This document shows, one piece after another, positions 50,954 through 60,162 of a stretch of 64,000 nucleotides of DNA (position 1 is the first letter of the stretch; the number at the start of each line of letters is the position of its first letter). The translations under genes were made by a program, and so were the position numbers. The notes beneath the pieces are model-generated. The model had not been told where the DNA came from and searched no databases. It worked only from the letters and a program-made list of their open reading frames with translations. The stretch lies in contig NZ_UWPC01000004.1 in assembly GCF_900604935.1 (NCBI RefSeq), positions 1-64,000 of the forward strand, written 5' to 3'. The DNA comes from Vaginisenegalia massiliensis. GTDB taxonomy: Bacteria > Bacillota > Bacilli > Lactobacillales > Aerococcaceae.

Positions 50954-52750
50954 TTAGGCAAGTTCTTCGATTTGGTCAAGTAAGCTTGAGATATATGAGA
51001 TTACTTGACGAAGAGGTTCTGGCGTGGTGAGATCTACTCCAGCTTCTTTAGCTAATTCAAGAGGTGATAAAGAATTGCCTTTCTTGAGTACATTTAACCA
51101 TTGTTGGATGGTTGCTTGGTCAGCTTGGGCAACCTTTTGCCCCACTTGGGTTCCAATCGCTAAACCGGCTGAGTAGGTATATGAGTATAAACCATCGAAG
51201 TAATGGGGTTGTCGCATCCAGGTTAATTCAGCACCTGGATTGATTTCTAGAGCATCGCCCCAGAATTCTTCAAGGGTTTCTTTAAAGAATTGATTTAAGA
51301 CGTTGGCATTTAATAAATCACCTCGGTCAACGGCTTGATATACTTTACGTTGATAAGCTGCTTCTAACAAGTGAGTAACCATATTATGGTAGTAAGTTGA
51401 GGTGATAAAGTCGGCAATTAAGGCACGTTTTGCTTTTGCTTCAAGGGGTTGTTGTAGTAAATATTGGCACGTAATGACTTCATTACATGTTGAAGGAGCT
51501 TCAACAAAGTATAGACTTGGTTCATAAGCAAGAATAGGTTGATTTAGACCTGCGAGCGTAAAGTGAGCCGCATGGCCTAATTCGTGAGCTAATACTAGCA
51601 CTTCATTCAAGAGGCCTGTCCAGTTTAGCATGATAAAGGCAGGTTTTTGATAAGGAGAAGCACAGAATCCACCGGTTGCTTTAGTGTAATTCATCGGATA
51701 ATCAATCCAACGTTGATTGAATGCATCTTCAATGATTTGGCTATATTCTTCGCCTAATGGAGCTAAAGCGGCTTGAACAATTTTACGACTTTCCGGAATC
51801 GAAATTTTGCTGCTGGCTTGTTTAACGAAGGAGGATTTGATGTCTGCCAATGAAATTCGGTCTATTTGATGTTCTTTTTCCATCATTTTGGCGTAACGAC
51901 GCATGACCGGTGCCCATTCACTCATGAGGGTATCTATGATTTGATTATAGGATTCTTGGCTTACGTTTTGATCGAATAAGAGATAGTCAAAAACTGAATC
52001 AAATCCACGAAGGGTCGCCATTTTCTTATGCGTTTGAACGAGGGTGATGTAGTTAGTGGCAGCGGTATGTTGGTAGCTAGCAAGATTGCGATGGAAGGCC
52101 TCCCAAGCAGCCAAACGAACTTGACGGTCAGGGTGGACTTCATAATCTTGTTCAAAGCTTGCAAAACTGTTGCTGTATGTTTGATCACCCACTTGGAAAT
52201 CATCAAAGCTCAAATCTTGGAATTTTAAAGCGTTATAAAGATTTTCTTGACCGAAAAGCGTACGGGACAAGGCACCTAAAATACTTTCAGTTTTACTATC
52301 AAAAAGGGTTGGACGTTGTCGTTCCAAATCGTCGATAAATGAATGATAAGCGGCCAATTCAGGTAGAGCACGAGCTTCATCTAGCAAGCTAGCATCTAAA
52401 GCTAAGAGTTCGGATTTGAAAAAGGCTGTGTTTTCTTGATACCATTCGCCTAATTGACCGACTAAGTTTTCATTTTCTTCATTAATTTGAACGGTACGGT
52501 CTACGCTATAGGCTAATTGACCATAGTTCAATAAGTGATCTAAAAGAATCGTAATATGGTTATAGGCTAAGATAGCATCTTTGATTTGACTAGCTTGGGT
52601 CATTTGTCCTTGAAATTGCTCTTTAAAAGAAATGACATCGCCTTTAAATTCAGCGACGCATTGTTCAAAGGCTGCTTGATCAGCAAACAAAAGGGAAAGG
52701 TCCCAAGTTTCTTCAACGGGTAATTCATGTCTTAATGGTAAAGCGGTCAT
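50954..52750 (-). CDS. pepF: Oligoendopeptidase F
   Basis: A 598-residue M3 metallopeptidase. The zinc motif HELGHAAHF is near residue 390, followed by APSTCNEVITCQYLL with the Glu ligand; GGFCASPYQKPAFIMLNW is the substrate loop. The start is ATG 52750, eight bases from AAAGGG, in preference to ATG 52756. It cleaves peptides of about 7 to 17 residues in the cytosol. It is encoded on the minus strand, away from the usual coiA neighbourhood, where a second, damaged pepF lies at the window end. It is probably the working copy. Confidence 0.92.
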   Translation of the reverse strand: MTALPLRHELPVEETWDLSLLFADQAAFEQCVAEFKGDVISFKEQFQGQMTQASQIKDAILAYNHITILLDHLLNYGQLAYSVDRTVQINEENENLVGQLGEWYQENTAFFKSELLALDASLLDEARALPELAAYHSFIDDLERQRPTLFDSKTESILGALSRTLFGQENLYNALKFQDLSFDDFQVGDQTYSNSFASFEQDYEVHPDRQVRLAAWEAFHRNLASYQHTAATNYITLVQTHKKMATLRGFDSVFDYLLFDQNVSQESYNQIIDTLMSEWAPVMRRYAKMMEKEHQIDRISLADIKSSFVKQASSKISIPESRKIVQAALAPLGEEYSQIIEDAFNQRWIDYPMNYTKATGGFCASPYQKPAFIMLNWTGLLNEVLVLAHELGHAAHFTLAGLNQPILAYEPSLYFVEAPSTCNEVITCQYLLQQPLEAKAKRALIADFITSTYYHNMVTHLLEAAYQRKVYQAVDRGDLLNANVLNQFFKETLEEFWGDALEINPGAELTWMRQPHYFDGLYSYTYSAGLAIGTQVGQKVAQADQATIQQWLNVLKKGNSLSPLELAKEAGVDLTTPEPLRQVISYISSLLDQIEELA

Positions 52751-52854
52751 AATCATTGCCCTTTCTTTATGTAAACGTTTTATATCCTTATCATAGCGAA
52801 GCCTATTTCAAGAGTCAATTGGAGTTTTGCTCGAAGCAAATTAAACTAGGGAAG

Positions 52855-52895
52855 CAAAAAGTTCATCAAAGCCTAATATAAAGACTTTAATGAAC
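52855..52895 (-). terminator. Minus-strand terminator
   Basis: Read on the minus strand, GTTCATTAAAG and CTTTGATGAAC pair and are followed by TTTTTGC. It ends the B3/B4-domain gene. Confidence 0.75.
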
Positions 52896-52934
52896 CATGG
52901 TTTTAGAAAGTATTTAGTCTAAATTTAAAGTAGG

Positions 52935-53615
52935 TTAATCTTGATTTAAGATAGCAAATCGAGTTGAGGCACCTGCATATTTTTCTAAGCGAGCGGCTAG
53001 GTCTCTAAGAGCTGCTTCGAGTTGGGCGATACTTTGGTCGTCTGGAGTTTCGATGACAAAGATGGCTTCAGTGGTATTGGCCGTTAGCATGGTTCGTACC
53101 GATTCCCGCCAATTCCAACAGCGACAGATAGCACCGGCTTCATCTTTATAGATGAGTTCGCCAGGATATGGGGGTTCGCTCTGATTGCTACCATAAGTGA
53201 TGAATTCTTCTGTTCCATCGGCGAGAGTTAAGCGCATGTCGCCTTTAAAACAGGAGATGTCTTCTCCACCGCACGGAAGACCATATTCCAATGAAATGGC
53301 ATTATAAATGTCGACTAAAGGACTTATAGATCCAACACCTTTACCTTGATTAACCCGTTTTAATAAAGCCTCAATGGAGGAACGGGCTCCTTTTTTCGTC
53401 TTGAATTGCTGATAAGCTTTACGCCATCTAGCGACGACTTCATTCTGACTGAATTCCGCTTGGGTAAGATGCTTTTGAGCTTTTTCATGGGCTTCTTCTA
53501 GTAAGGTTTGAATTTCTGTCGAAGTCTGTTGGTTATCCACCTGTTTTGCGTGAATCAAACCAATGTGGGCGGTAGGGAATAGTTGCCAAAAATCGGGTTC
53601 AATAATGACTTTCAT
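52935..53615 (-). CDS. B3/B4 domain-containing protein
   Basis: A 226-residue protein with the PheRS beta-subunit B3/B4 tRNA-binding-like domain: KTKKGARSSIEALLKRV, GSISPLVDIYNAISLEYGLPCGGED and LRLTLADGTEEFITYG. Free-standing B3/B4 proteins are annotated as possible editing or aminoacyl-tRNA-related proteins, but the role is unproven. It is 185 bp upstream of pepF's start on the same strand. The ATG at 53615 has AAGAGGCC upstream. Confidence 0.85.
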   Translation of the reverse strand: MKVIIEPDFWQLFPTAHIGLIHAKQVDNQQTSTEIQTLLEEAHEKAQKHLTQAEFSQNEVVARWRKAYQQFKTKKGARSSIEALLKRVNQGKGVGSISPLVDIYNAISLEYGLPCGGEDISCFKGDMRLTLADGTEEFITYGSNQSEPPYPGELIYKDEAGAICRCWNWRESVRTMLTANTTEAIFVIETPDDQSIAQLEAALRDLAARLEKYAGASTRFAILNQD

Positions 53616-53735
53616 ATTAGGCCTCTTTTCTTAAGTTTATGACTGATTAATTTACATAAATATGATACCATAAATAGGTCAGAAACATCGAAACAACAGG
53701 TTGAATGATTAAATCAGGTGAAGGGGATTGCAGGG

Positions 53736-55082
53736 ATGAAACAAAAGTATATTTGGTTTGGTTTAATATTGACCTTAATTATGGGCCTAACAGCTAGTGT
53801 CTATTATGTTTATTTTCAAACACATGATTCGCAACAGCATCAGACACAAGAGGCAGCTAGTCGGCAACAAAAGAAAACTGCCGAAGAAACAAAAACCAGA
53901 GCTATTAAATACCTGCCACAGCCCTTGGTTGGTTTAAAAGCCAAACCAAATTTTCAAGCTTCTCCAGCTCAGCCCAATCGCCTAGTTTTGCGTTCGGTTG
54001 GAGACATTTTAATTCATGACAATGTGGCTCAGATGGTTCACAAGGATAATCCTCTTTATCAAGCCATGATTGAAAGTAATCGTCAACGTCAAATGCCGAT
54101 AAAGGTAGGGACAGATTACGAATTTGACTTTTTACCCATGTTTCAAGAAGTAGCCCCTTTTACGTCCTATGCCGATTTAACGATTGCTAATATGGAAGTT
54201 CTTGCCGCGAGTCCACAATTGCCTATCGCGGGTTATCCACGATTTTCAGCCCCTAGAGAAGTCCTAGATGCCCTAAAATATATTGGGGTGGATATCGTGT
54301 CGAATGCGACCAATCACACCATGGATTGGGACAGTGTCGGTTGCCATGCTTCGATTGATAATATCAAGGCGAGTGGCTTAGACTATGTTGGATCCTACGA
54401 AAGTGAAAAGGATAAAAGTCGGGCTCGGATTAAAGAGGTTAATGGGATAAAAGTTGGCTTTCTAGCCTATACCTATGGAACTAACGGCATTCCTGTCCCA
54501 AGTGGTGAAGACTATCTGGTTTCGCTTATTGATTTGCCTGTGATGTTAAAAGAGATCGAAGCGCTCAATAAGCAAGTCGATGCTACGGTCGTATCGGTCC
54601 AACTGGGTGAAGAATATGGCACCATGCCTAACCAAGAACAATTAACTTTATATCAAGCACTTAGTGAAGCGGGCGTCGATGTAATCTTGGGTGGTCATCC
54701 GCACGTTGTGCAGCCCTGTGAGTGGATTAATGATCATAAAACCTTTGTAATCTACTCGCAAGCTAGTTTTATTTCTGGACAAGAAAGTATTGATAATAAA
54801 TTCGGTGGGATTACTGAAGTGACCCTAGTTAAGGGTAAAGATGGCAAAGTGAAAGTGACATCACCTAAATTTATGCCTATCTTTATTTTGGGGATGACGG
54901 GTACCAAGATTTTCCAAAGTGTTCCTTTAGCAGATTATCTTCGTTATCAAGTGCCTCAAGGTCAATATCAGTGGCAAATGATAAAGGATCGGATGCAAAG
55001 TTTATCGACGGACTATGAATATGTCACCCACCTCCAAACCCAATATACTCAAGAGGATCAGGACCTTTTCCGTGAAGAATAG
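53736..55082 (+). CDS. CapA family protein (poly-gamma-glutamate type)
   Basis: I start at ATG 53736, nine bases after GAAGGGG, rather than at GTG 53718. The 448-residue protein has an N-terminal membrane helix and then the CapA metallophosphatase-like fold: LRSVGDILIHDN, TIANMEV, SNATNHTMDW, LGEEYG and ILGGHPHVVQPCEWI. CapA is associated with capsule polyglutamate synthesis, but stand-alone members occur in many Firmicutes. CapB, CapC and CapE are not present in the window, so poly-glutamate synthesis is not supported. Outside-facing. Confidence 0.8.
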   Translation: MKQKYIWFGLILTLIMGLTASVYYVYFQTHDSQQHQTQEAASRQQKKTAEETKTRAIKYLPQPLVGLKAKPNFQASPAQPNRLVLRSVGDILIHDNVAQMVHKDNPLYQAMIESNRQRQMPIKVGTDYEFDFLPMFQEVAPFTSYADLTIANMEVLAASPQLPIAGYPRFSAPREVLDALKYIGVDIVSNATNHTMDWDSVGCHASIDNIKASGLDYVGSYESEKDKSRARIKEVNGIKVGFLAYTYGTNGIPVPSGEDYLVSLIDLPVMLKEIEALNKQVDATVVSVQLGEEYGTMPNQEQLTLYQALSEAGVDVILGGHPHVVQPCEWINDHKTFVIYSQASFISGQESIDNKFGGITEVTLVKGKDGKVKVTSPKFMPIFILGMTGTKIFQSVPLADYLRYQVPQGQYQWQMIKDRMQSLSTDYEYVTHLQTQYTQEDQDLFREE

Positions 55083-55092
55083 GAATAAATAA

Positions 55093-55136
55093 TAACCGCC
55101 CGGATGGTTTTAACAAACTAGCCGGGCGGTATTTTT
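55093..55136. terminator. Bidirectional terminator
   Basis: ACCGCCCGG (55095-55103) and CCGGGCGGT (55122-55130) pair, with T-rich ends in both directions. It separates the convergent capA and cdaR genes. Confidence 0.9.
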
Positions 55137-56262
55137 ATGGACGCTTTGTGTGGATGATAGGATGATTTTCCATCATAAAAGCTAACTTGAGAACGCAATA
55201 GTCATCGTAATGACGTAAATTATAGCCTGTATACTGATAAAGACGATTGATGCGATACTGAACCGTATTTTTGTGCATGGAGAAATGATTAGCCAACTGA
55301 ATTAAGGAGCCATTATATTGCCCGTATAAACTAACGAGTTGCTGATAAAAGACGAGATCTTCAGGTGGAATTTGATGTAAGATATTGGTTTTGAATTGAA
55401 GTTTAGTTGCCTCGTTCAAATTGACGATAAGTAATCCTAGATTCATTTGACTATAATGAATGATTGGTTGGTTTTGTAAACTATCAAATTGTCCCCATTC
55501 AAAGGCGTACTGACTTTGCTTAAAATAGTTAAGTGCCGTTTGTTCAATAGTAAATTCTTCACTCACACCAAAAATCAATTTATCAGAGGTGAAAGGTTTT
55601 AGAAGGTCTAACAGCTGATTTAGTCGTGAATTAATTTCTTCGACTTTGTAGTCTTTGAATAAACAAATTAAATGGCGATCAAGGATGCTAGCCCAGAAGC
55701 TTTCATTGCGTTTCTGAAGTTGATCAATTTCATTCAAAATTCGCTCATTAATATCCATTGTATTCCAGTGAGAATGATCAAGGTTCAAACTAGCTATGTG
55801 AAGGCAAGCCGTCTTGGGAAAGGTAAAAATAGAATCCATTGAGTGATTATCGTGGAATAATATGCTATCAATCATACTCCGATTTAAGGAACGTTGATGT
55901 AAGAGATGATGATGTTGCCATTCTTCAAGAATGAGAATTTCAGTCATTTGTTTAATGACATGACCATAGATCTCGACCTGTTGGGGTTGCCCCGTTATGC
56001 CAATAACACCAATGACTTGATGATTAAAAAAGACCGGCATATTGATGCCAGCTTTACTCCCTTGATAAAGTTGGTCATTATCAATGATTAATGTTTTTTG
56101 TTCCTGGATACATCGTAAAGCCGCTTCGTGAAAATGTCCTATCCGTTTTGAATCGGTTGAGGCAATTATATGACCGGTGGAATTCATAAAATTTAAATCT
56201 TGATTGATGATTTTTTTCATTGCATGAACGATTTTATTAGCAATTTGGGCATGTAATTCCAT
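55135..56262 (-). CDS. cdaR: CdaR family regulator (sugar diacid type)
   Basis: A 375-residue activator. Residues 1-135 form the sugar diacid recognition domain (IANKIVHAMKKIINQDLNFM, INMPVFFNHQVIGVIGITG). The C-terminal PucR HTH is near 315-370 (LIQLANHFSMHKNTVQYRIN). CdaR of E. coli activates glycerate, galactarate and glucarate genes. It is transcribed divergently from glycerate kinase 140 bp away, which strongly suggests it controls that operon. The ATG at 56262 has AAGGAG upstream. Confidence 0.9.
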   Translation of the reverse strand: MELHAQIANKIVHAMKKIINQDLNFMNSTGHIIASTDSKRIGHFHEAALRCIQEQKTLIIDNDQLYQGSKAGINMPVFFNHQVIGVIGITGQPQQVEIYGHVIKQMTEILILEEWQHHHLLHQRSLNRSMIDSILFHDNHSMDSIFTFPKTACLHIASLNLDHSHWNTMDINERILNEIDQLQKRNESFWASILDRHLICLFKDYKVEEINSRLNQLLDLLKPFTSDKLIFGVSEEFTIEQTALNYFKQSQYAFEWGQFDSLQNQPIIHYSQMNLGLLIVNLNEATKLQFKTNILHQIPPEDLVFYQQLVSLYGQYNGSLIQLANHFSMHKNTVQYRINRLYQYTGYNLRHYDDYCVLKLAFMMENHPIIHTKRP

Positions 56263-56334
56263 AGAAACTCCTTGTTTTGGGTAACAAATTTTATAGATAA
56301 ATATAGGTTTTAATTGTCACATAGACTATAACAC

Positions 56335-56362
56335 TAATTTGTATAAAATCGTATACTAAATT
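56335..56362. promoter_or_regulatory. Possible CdaR operator/promoter between cdaR and glycerate kinase
   Basis: GTATAAAATCGTATAC (56341-56356) is a gapped dyad (GTATA-N6-TATAC) in the middle of the divergent region. It is placed where a regulator could act on both genes. There is no experimental match. Confidence 0.35.
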
Positions 56363-56402
56363 TTGTGATTTAAAGTAAACGATTTCATTTGGAGGTGTAA
56401 GG

Positions 56403-57548
56403 ATGAAAGTGACAGTTTGTATGGACTCATTCAAACATTCCTTGAGTGGTCAGCAAGCAAATGAGGCTGTTCTTGAAGGGATAAGACTCGTAAACCCTCA
56501 TGCTGACATTCTTTTAAAACCCGTAGCTGATGGAGGAGAGGGAACAATCAAGGCCTTGGTTGATAGTTTGAATGGAAAATATGGCCAAGTAGGTGTTTTA
56601 AATCCACTAGGACGTCCAGTTCAAGCTAGCTATGGGCTTTTACCTGACCATAAATGCGTGATTGAAATGGCAGAAGCGTCTGGGATTCAATTAATTGATC
56701 GTGTGGAACGAAACCCCTTGTTGACTTCGACAATCGGGACCGGACAGCTAATTTTGAACGCTTTAGAATTAGGTTATCGCCATTTTATTATCGGTATTGG
56801 TGGCTCTGCAACGAATGATTGCGGTATGGGAATGTTGCACGCCCTTGGCTTCCGCTTTCTGGATGACTCCGGCCAAATTTTGGATCCGATAGGGCAAAAT
56901 TTAATAAAAGTAAAGCAGATTGATGATTCACTCAAAGATGAGCGTTTGAAAGATTGTCAGTTTGAAATAGCCTGTGATGTAGAAAATCCATTGACGGGTC
57001 CCCAAGGCTGTGCTTATATTTACGGTCCACAAAAAGGGGCTAATCAAGAAATGGTGGACTTTCTTGATCGCGGAGCAGAAAATTTTGCTCAGGTCACACA
57101 TGATTGGCGAGGAATAGATTTTAGTTTAGATTCAGGTGTCGGAGCGGCCGGTGGCTTAGGATTTGCTTTCAAAGCTTTCTTAAATGGGAAGTTAAGAAGC
57201 GGTATTGAGATTGTGATGGAAGCGAGCGGTTTGAAAGAAGCGATTAGTCAGTCGGATTTTGTGGTGACAGGAGAAGGGCGTATCGATCATCAATCAGCCA
57301 TGGGCAAAGTCTTAGCTGGTATTGTACGTGAAGCCAAAACTTCTTCAACTAAAGTCATTGCGATTGGCGGAGCGGTTACGCAAGCGGGTATCGACAGTTT
57401 TAAAGGCGAACCGGTGTCCGTATTTTCATGTTTGCATCAAATTGTCACCCTTGATGAAGCACTTGATTCAAAGGTAGCTAGTCAGAATTTAACCATGTTA
57501 ACGAGTCAAATTTTTAAACTTATTCAATTCGGAGGTAAAGAAGCATGA
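56403..57548 (+). CDS. glxK: Glycerate kinase (GarK/GlxK type)
   Basis: A 381-residue enzyme of glycerate kinase type I. VCMDSFKHSLSGQQANEAVL, ADGGEGTIKALVDSLNG, IGIGGSATNDCGMGMLHALG and GEGRIDHQSAMGKVLAGIV are its conserved motifs. It phosphorylates glycerate to 2- or 3-phosphoglycerate for glycolysis. It overlaps the start of the permease gene by four bases (ATGA), so it is cotranscribed and translationally coupled. Ribosome site TGGAGGTG before ATG 56403. Confidence 0.93.
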   Translation: MKVTVCMDSFKHSLSGQQANEAVLEGIRLVNPHADILLKPVADGGEGTIKALVDSLNGKYGQVGVLNPLGRPVQASYGLLPDHKCVIEMAEASGIQLIDRVERNPLLTSTIGTGQLILNALELGYRHFIIGIGGSATNDCGMGMLHALGFRFLDDSGQILDPIGQNLIKVKQIDDSLKDERLKDCQFEIACDVENPLTGPQGCAYIYGPQKGANQEMVDFLDRGAENFAQVTHDWRGIDFSLDSGVGAAGGLGFAFKAFLNGKLRSGIEIVMEASGLKEAISQSDFVVTGEGRIDHQSAMGKVLAGIVREAKTSSTKVIAIGGAVTQAGIDSFKGEPVSVFSCLHQIVTLDEALDSKVASQNLTMLTSQIFKLIQFGGKEA

Positions 57549-58813
57549 CATATACTACTTTAGGAGCCATGGTTGGCTTAATCGTGGCCATTATCTTGAT
57601 TGTGAAAAATTTTCCGCCTGCTTATAGTTTAATTTTAGGTTCATTGATTGGCGGTCTAGTTGGAGGTGGTAGCTTAATGCAAACTATCACCACTATTGTA
57701 GAAGGAGCCTCTGGCATGATGAGTTCAGTCCTCAGAATTTTGACAGCAGGTATTTTGGCTGGGGTCCTAATCAAGTCTGGGGCTGCTGAATCCATTTCGA
57801 AAACCATCATTCAACGCTTAGGTCGCAAACGGGCCTTAATTGCGCTAGCTATTGCTACTTTATGTTTAACAGCGGTGGGCGTTTTCATTGATATTGCTGT
57901 TATTACGGTGGCTCCTATCGGCTTAGTTTTAGCGGATGAATTAGAGATTCCTCGTCCTATATTATTATTAGCTATGATTGGTGGCGGTAAAGCAGGAAAT
58001 ATTATGTCGCCTAATCCGAACACAATTGCCTTGTCAGAAGCATATAAAGTCAATTTGTTCTCTTTGATGAGTGCCAATATTATTCCGGCTATTGTGGCCT
58101 TGGTCGTGACGATTTTATTAGTCAAAATGTTACAGGCTAAAGGGACTTTTGTATATGAGAAGCAAGCTGGGTTAGTGGCTAATGACGATTCAATTACTGA
58201 ATTACCAAGTTTTGCCAAAGCCATTTCAGGTCCAGTGATTGTTATTGTTTTATTAATGTTACGTCCTTTAATGGGTATTACGATTGATCCATTGATTGCC
58301 TTGCCATTAGGAGCGATACTTGGATTGATTATTATGGGTCACGCTAAAAAATTAAATGACTTTGCCAGTTTTGGTTTGAATAAGATGATACCGGTAGCGG
58401 TGTTATTAATTGGTACGGGGACGATTGCGGGAATCATTAAGAATAGTTATCTTCAACAGGATATTATAAACCTTATTAATTTAATGGGAATTCCAAGTAC
58501 ATTATTAGCACCCCTATCAGGTATTTTGATGAGTGGAGCGACAGCATCGACGACAGCCGGTTCCACGGTTGCCTCTCAATCATTTGGTTCAGCCATATTG
58601 AAAATGGGCATGACGCCGATGGCAGCTGCTATGACAACTCATACAGGCGCGACAGTATTAGACCATTTACCTCATGGATCTTTCTTCCATGCGACAGCTG
58701 GTTCTGTGCAACTTGATATTACCAATCGGATGAAACTCATTCCGTTTGAAAGCCTGATTGGACTAGCTGCTACGCTAGCTTCGATTTTCGTGGCACAGCT
58801 ATTCTTTGGATAA
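57545..58813 (+). CDS. GntP family permease (glycerate/gluconate)
   Basis: A 422-residue permease with about 12 helices. Typical motifs are SVLRILTAGILAGVLIKSGA, IGGGKAGNIMSPNPNTIALS and GATASTTAGSTVASQSFG. GntP members transport gluconate, glycerate or related acids with H+. The overlap with glycerate kinase points to glycerate as the substrate. It ends at a bidirectional terminator. The overlapping ATGA start has GGAGGTAAAG upstream in the kinase gene. Confidence 0.92.
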   Translation: MTYTTLGAMVGLIVAIILIVKNFPPAYSLILGSLIGGLVGGGSLMQTITTIVEGASGMMSSVLRILTAGILAGVLIKSGAAESISKTIIQRLGRKRALIALAIATLCLTAVGVFIDIAVITVAPIGLVLADELEIPRPILLLAMIGGGKAGNIMSPNPNTIALSEAYKVNLFSLMSANIIPAIVALVVTILLVKMLQAKGTFVYEKQAGLVANDDSITELPSFAKAISGPVIVIVLLMLRPLMGITIDPLIALPLGAILGLIIMGHAKKLNDFASFGLNKMIPVAVLLIGTGTIAGIIKNSYLQQDIINLINLMGIPSTLLAPLSGILMSGATASTTAGSTVASQSFGSAILKMGMTPMAAAMTTHTGATVLDHLPHGSFFHATAGSVQLDITNRMKLIPFESLIGLAATLASIFVAQLFFG

Positions 58814-58841
58814 GAAGTATTCATATTAATAATTAAATCCT

Positions 58842-58884
58842 AAAAAACCGGCATAAACTCGATATCGAGTCTATGCCGGTTTAG
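58842..58884. terminator. Bidirectional terminator
   Basis: AACCGGCATAAACTCGAT and ATCGAGTCTATGCCGGTT pair with one mismatch and have T-rich flanks. It separates the convergent permease and FUSC-type genes. Confidence 0.9.
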
Positions 58885-58885
58885 G

Positions 58886-59980
58886 TTATTCATGATCAAT
58901 GTGGTTATTACAGTATGCTTCTGGATTGTTTCGCATTTTAAAGGTTCGAATTAAGCGGTTGAGATTGGTTAATTCTTCTTCATATAGATAGATGGCAGAC
59001 ATGATATGGATGACGCCGTTACCTTCAAAATGGTGCTCTAATTTATTACTTTCTTGTAAACGGGCTTGTTCAAAGAAGATACGCATATAGTCTTCACGGT
59101 GCTCCGAATTCATTTTCATAAAGTTAACTTGTTCAGGTGGAACTTTACCGTTGAATTTCATTAGGATTTGTTCATGGGCACTTAAGAGGGTTTCAACCCG
59201 TTCGCGAATCTGAACCCGTAAATCGACAGGAAAATCACGATAAATTTGGTCATTATTATGAAGAGCAGACAAGAGAGTAATAGCGGCATCAGAAGTGGCC
59301 GCCATATGGCGATACACAACGAGTTTGCGTTGGGTATTTATTTTTTCTTTTTTAGAGAAGATCATTTCGTGTTTAATGAGATCAAAATATGTGTTGTACT
59401 TACCCATTTGTTTGAAAGCCCACTTGATATCGCGATGCATCACGGAATATTCGGCATTCTTACGAAGAGAAGCGCGAATCCAAATTAGGACTTCAGTAGT
59501 GGCAAAATCAAGTGTCGAGAAGAAACGATCATCATACTTAGGAGGATAGATTAACCAATTGACTAAGAAGGAAATAATGACACCGACAATAGTGTCAGCT
59601 ACCCGAATAATCGCTTGTGTGACAGGGTCGTGTGCGCCATTACCTAGCATAATAACGATTAATGTCACGACAGCTAAACCAATATATTCATCCCACTTTA
59701 ACGAATTAAGGATGGCGATGGTCAGAATGGAAGTAATCCCAATCGCGATAAAGGAACTACCTAAATAGTGCATCATCAGTACACCAAAAATCCCACCGAT
59801 GACATTGGAAGCAATTCGACTTACAAAAGTTTCGAACGTTTTTTTAACAGAAGGTTGTGTTGAATAGACAGCTGCAATCCCCGCCAACATGCCATCACTA
59901 CCTGGTATTAAGGCTAAGGCGGCAAAGATAGATAAAGAGATTGCTAGGCCGGTTTTCAAAACACGAGCACCTATTTTCAT
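58886..59980 (-). CDS. FUSC/aromatic acid exporter family protein
   Basis: A 364-residue protein with five or six N-terminal helices (IGARVLKTGLAISLSIFAAL, STQPSVKKTFETFVSRIASN, IGGIFGVLMMHYLG and VADTIVGVIISFLVNWLIYP) and a long cytosolic helical C-terminus. This is the ArAE_1/DUF939 family of Firmicutes, a half-size FUSC relative. The function may be export of aromatic acids but is unproven. Transcribed towards the permease. The ATG at 59980 has TAGGAGCC upstream. Confidence 0.85.
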   Translation of the reverse strand: MKIGARVLKTGLAISLSIFAALALIPGSDGMLAGIAAVYSTQPSVKKTFETFVSRIASNVIGGIFGVLMMHYLGSSFIAIGITSILTIAILNSLKWDEYIGLAVVTLIVIMLGNGAHDPVTQAIIRVADTIVGVIISFLVNWLIYPPKYDDRFFSTLDFATTEVLIWIRASLRKNAEYSVMHRDIKWAFKQMGKYNTYFDLIKHEMIFSKKEKINTQRKLVVYRHMAATSDAAITLLSALHNNDQIYRDFPVDLRVQIRERVETLLSAHEQILMKFNGKVPPEQVNFMKMNSEHREDYMRIFFEQARLQESNKLEHHFEGNGVIHIMSAIYLYEEELTNLNRLIRTFKMRNNPEAYCNNHIDHE

Positions 59981-60068
59981 TTTATCGGCTCCTAAATTTT
60001 AAATTGCGAGTTCTCTAATATAATAGCTAATCTAGCCAAAAATACAAGTAGCCAAGTCCGTCTTTAAG

Positions 60069-60081
60069 ATTAGAATCTAAT
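60069..60081. promoter_or_regulatory. PerR/Fur-like box upstream of the fur-family gene
   Basis: ATTAGAATCTAAT is a near-perfect dyad (one central mismatch) about 80 bp before the start codon. It resembles the PerR-box consensus TTATAATNATTATAA. This suggests autoregulation, but the exact binding protein is unknown. Confidence 0.5.
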
Positions 60082-60162
60082 AATAAATAAGATTTTCTAG
60101 TATAATAAACCGTGAAGTGATATAATTACTAACTACAACGATTTAGAAAAGGGGGGATTAGG

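Noticed and set aside
53736-55082. Poly-gamma-glutamate capsule locus
   Set aside because: Only a CapA-like protein is present; CapB, CapC and CapE are absent from the window.
57811-58224. A 137-codon minus-strand frame inside the GntP gene
   Set aside because: It is antisense to a clear permease gene, has Ala/Lys/Ile composition typical of a shadow frame and no ribosome site.
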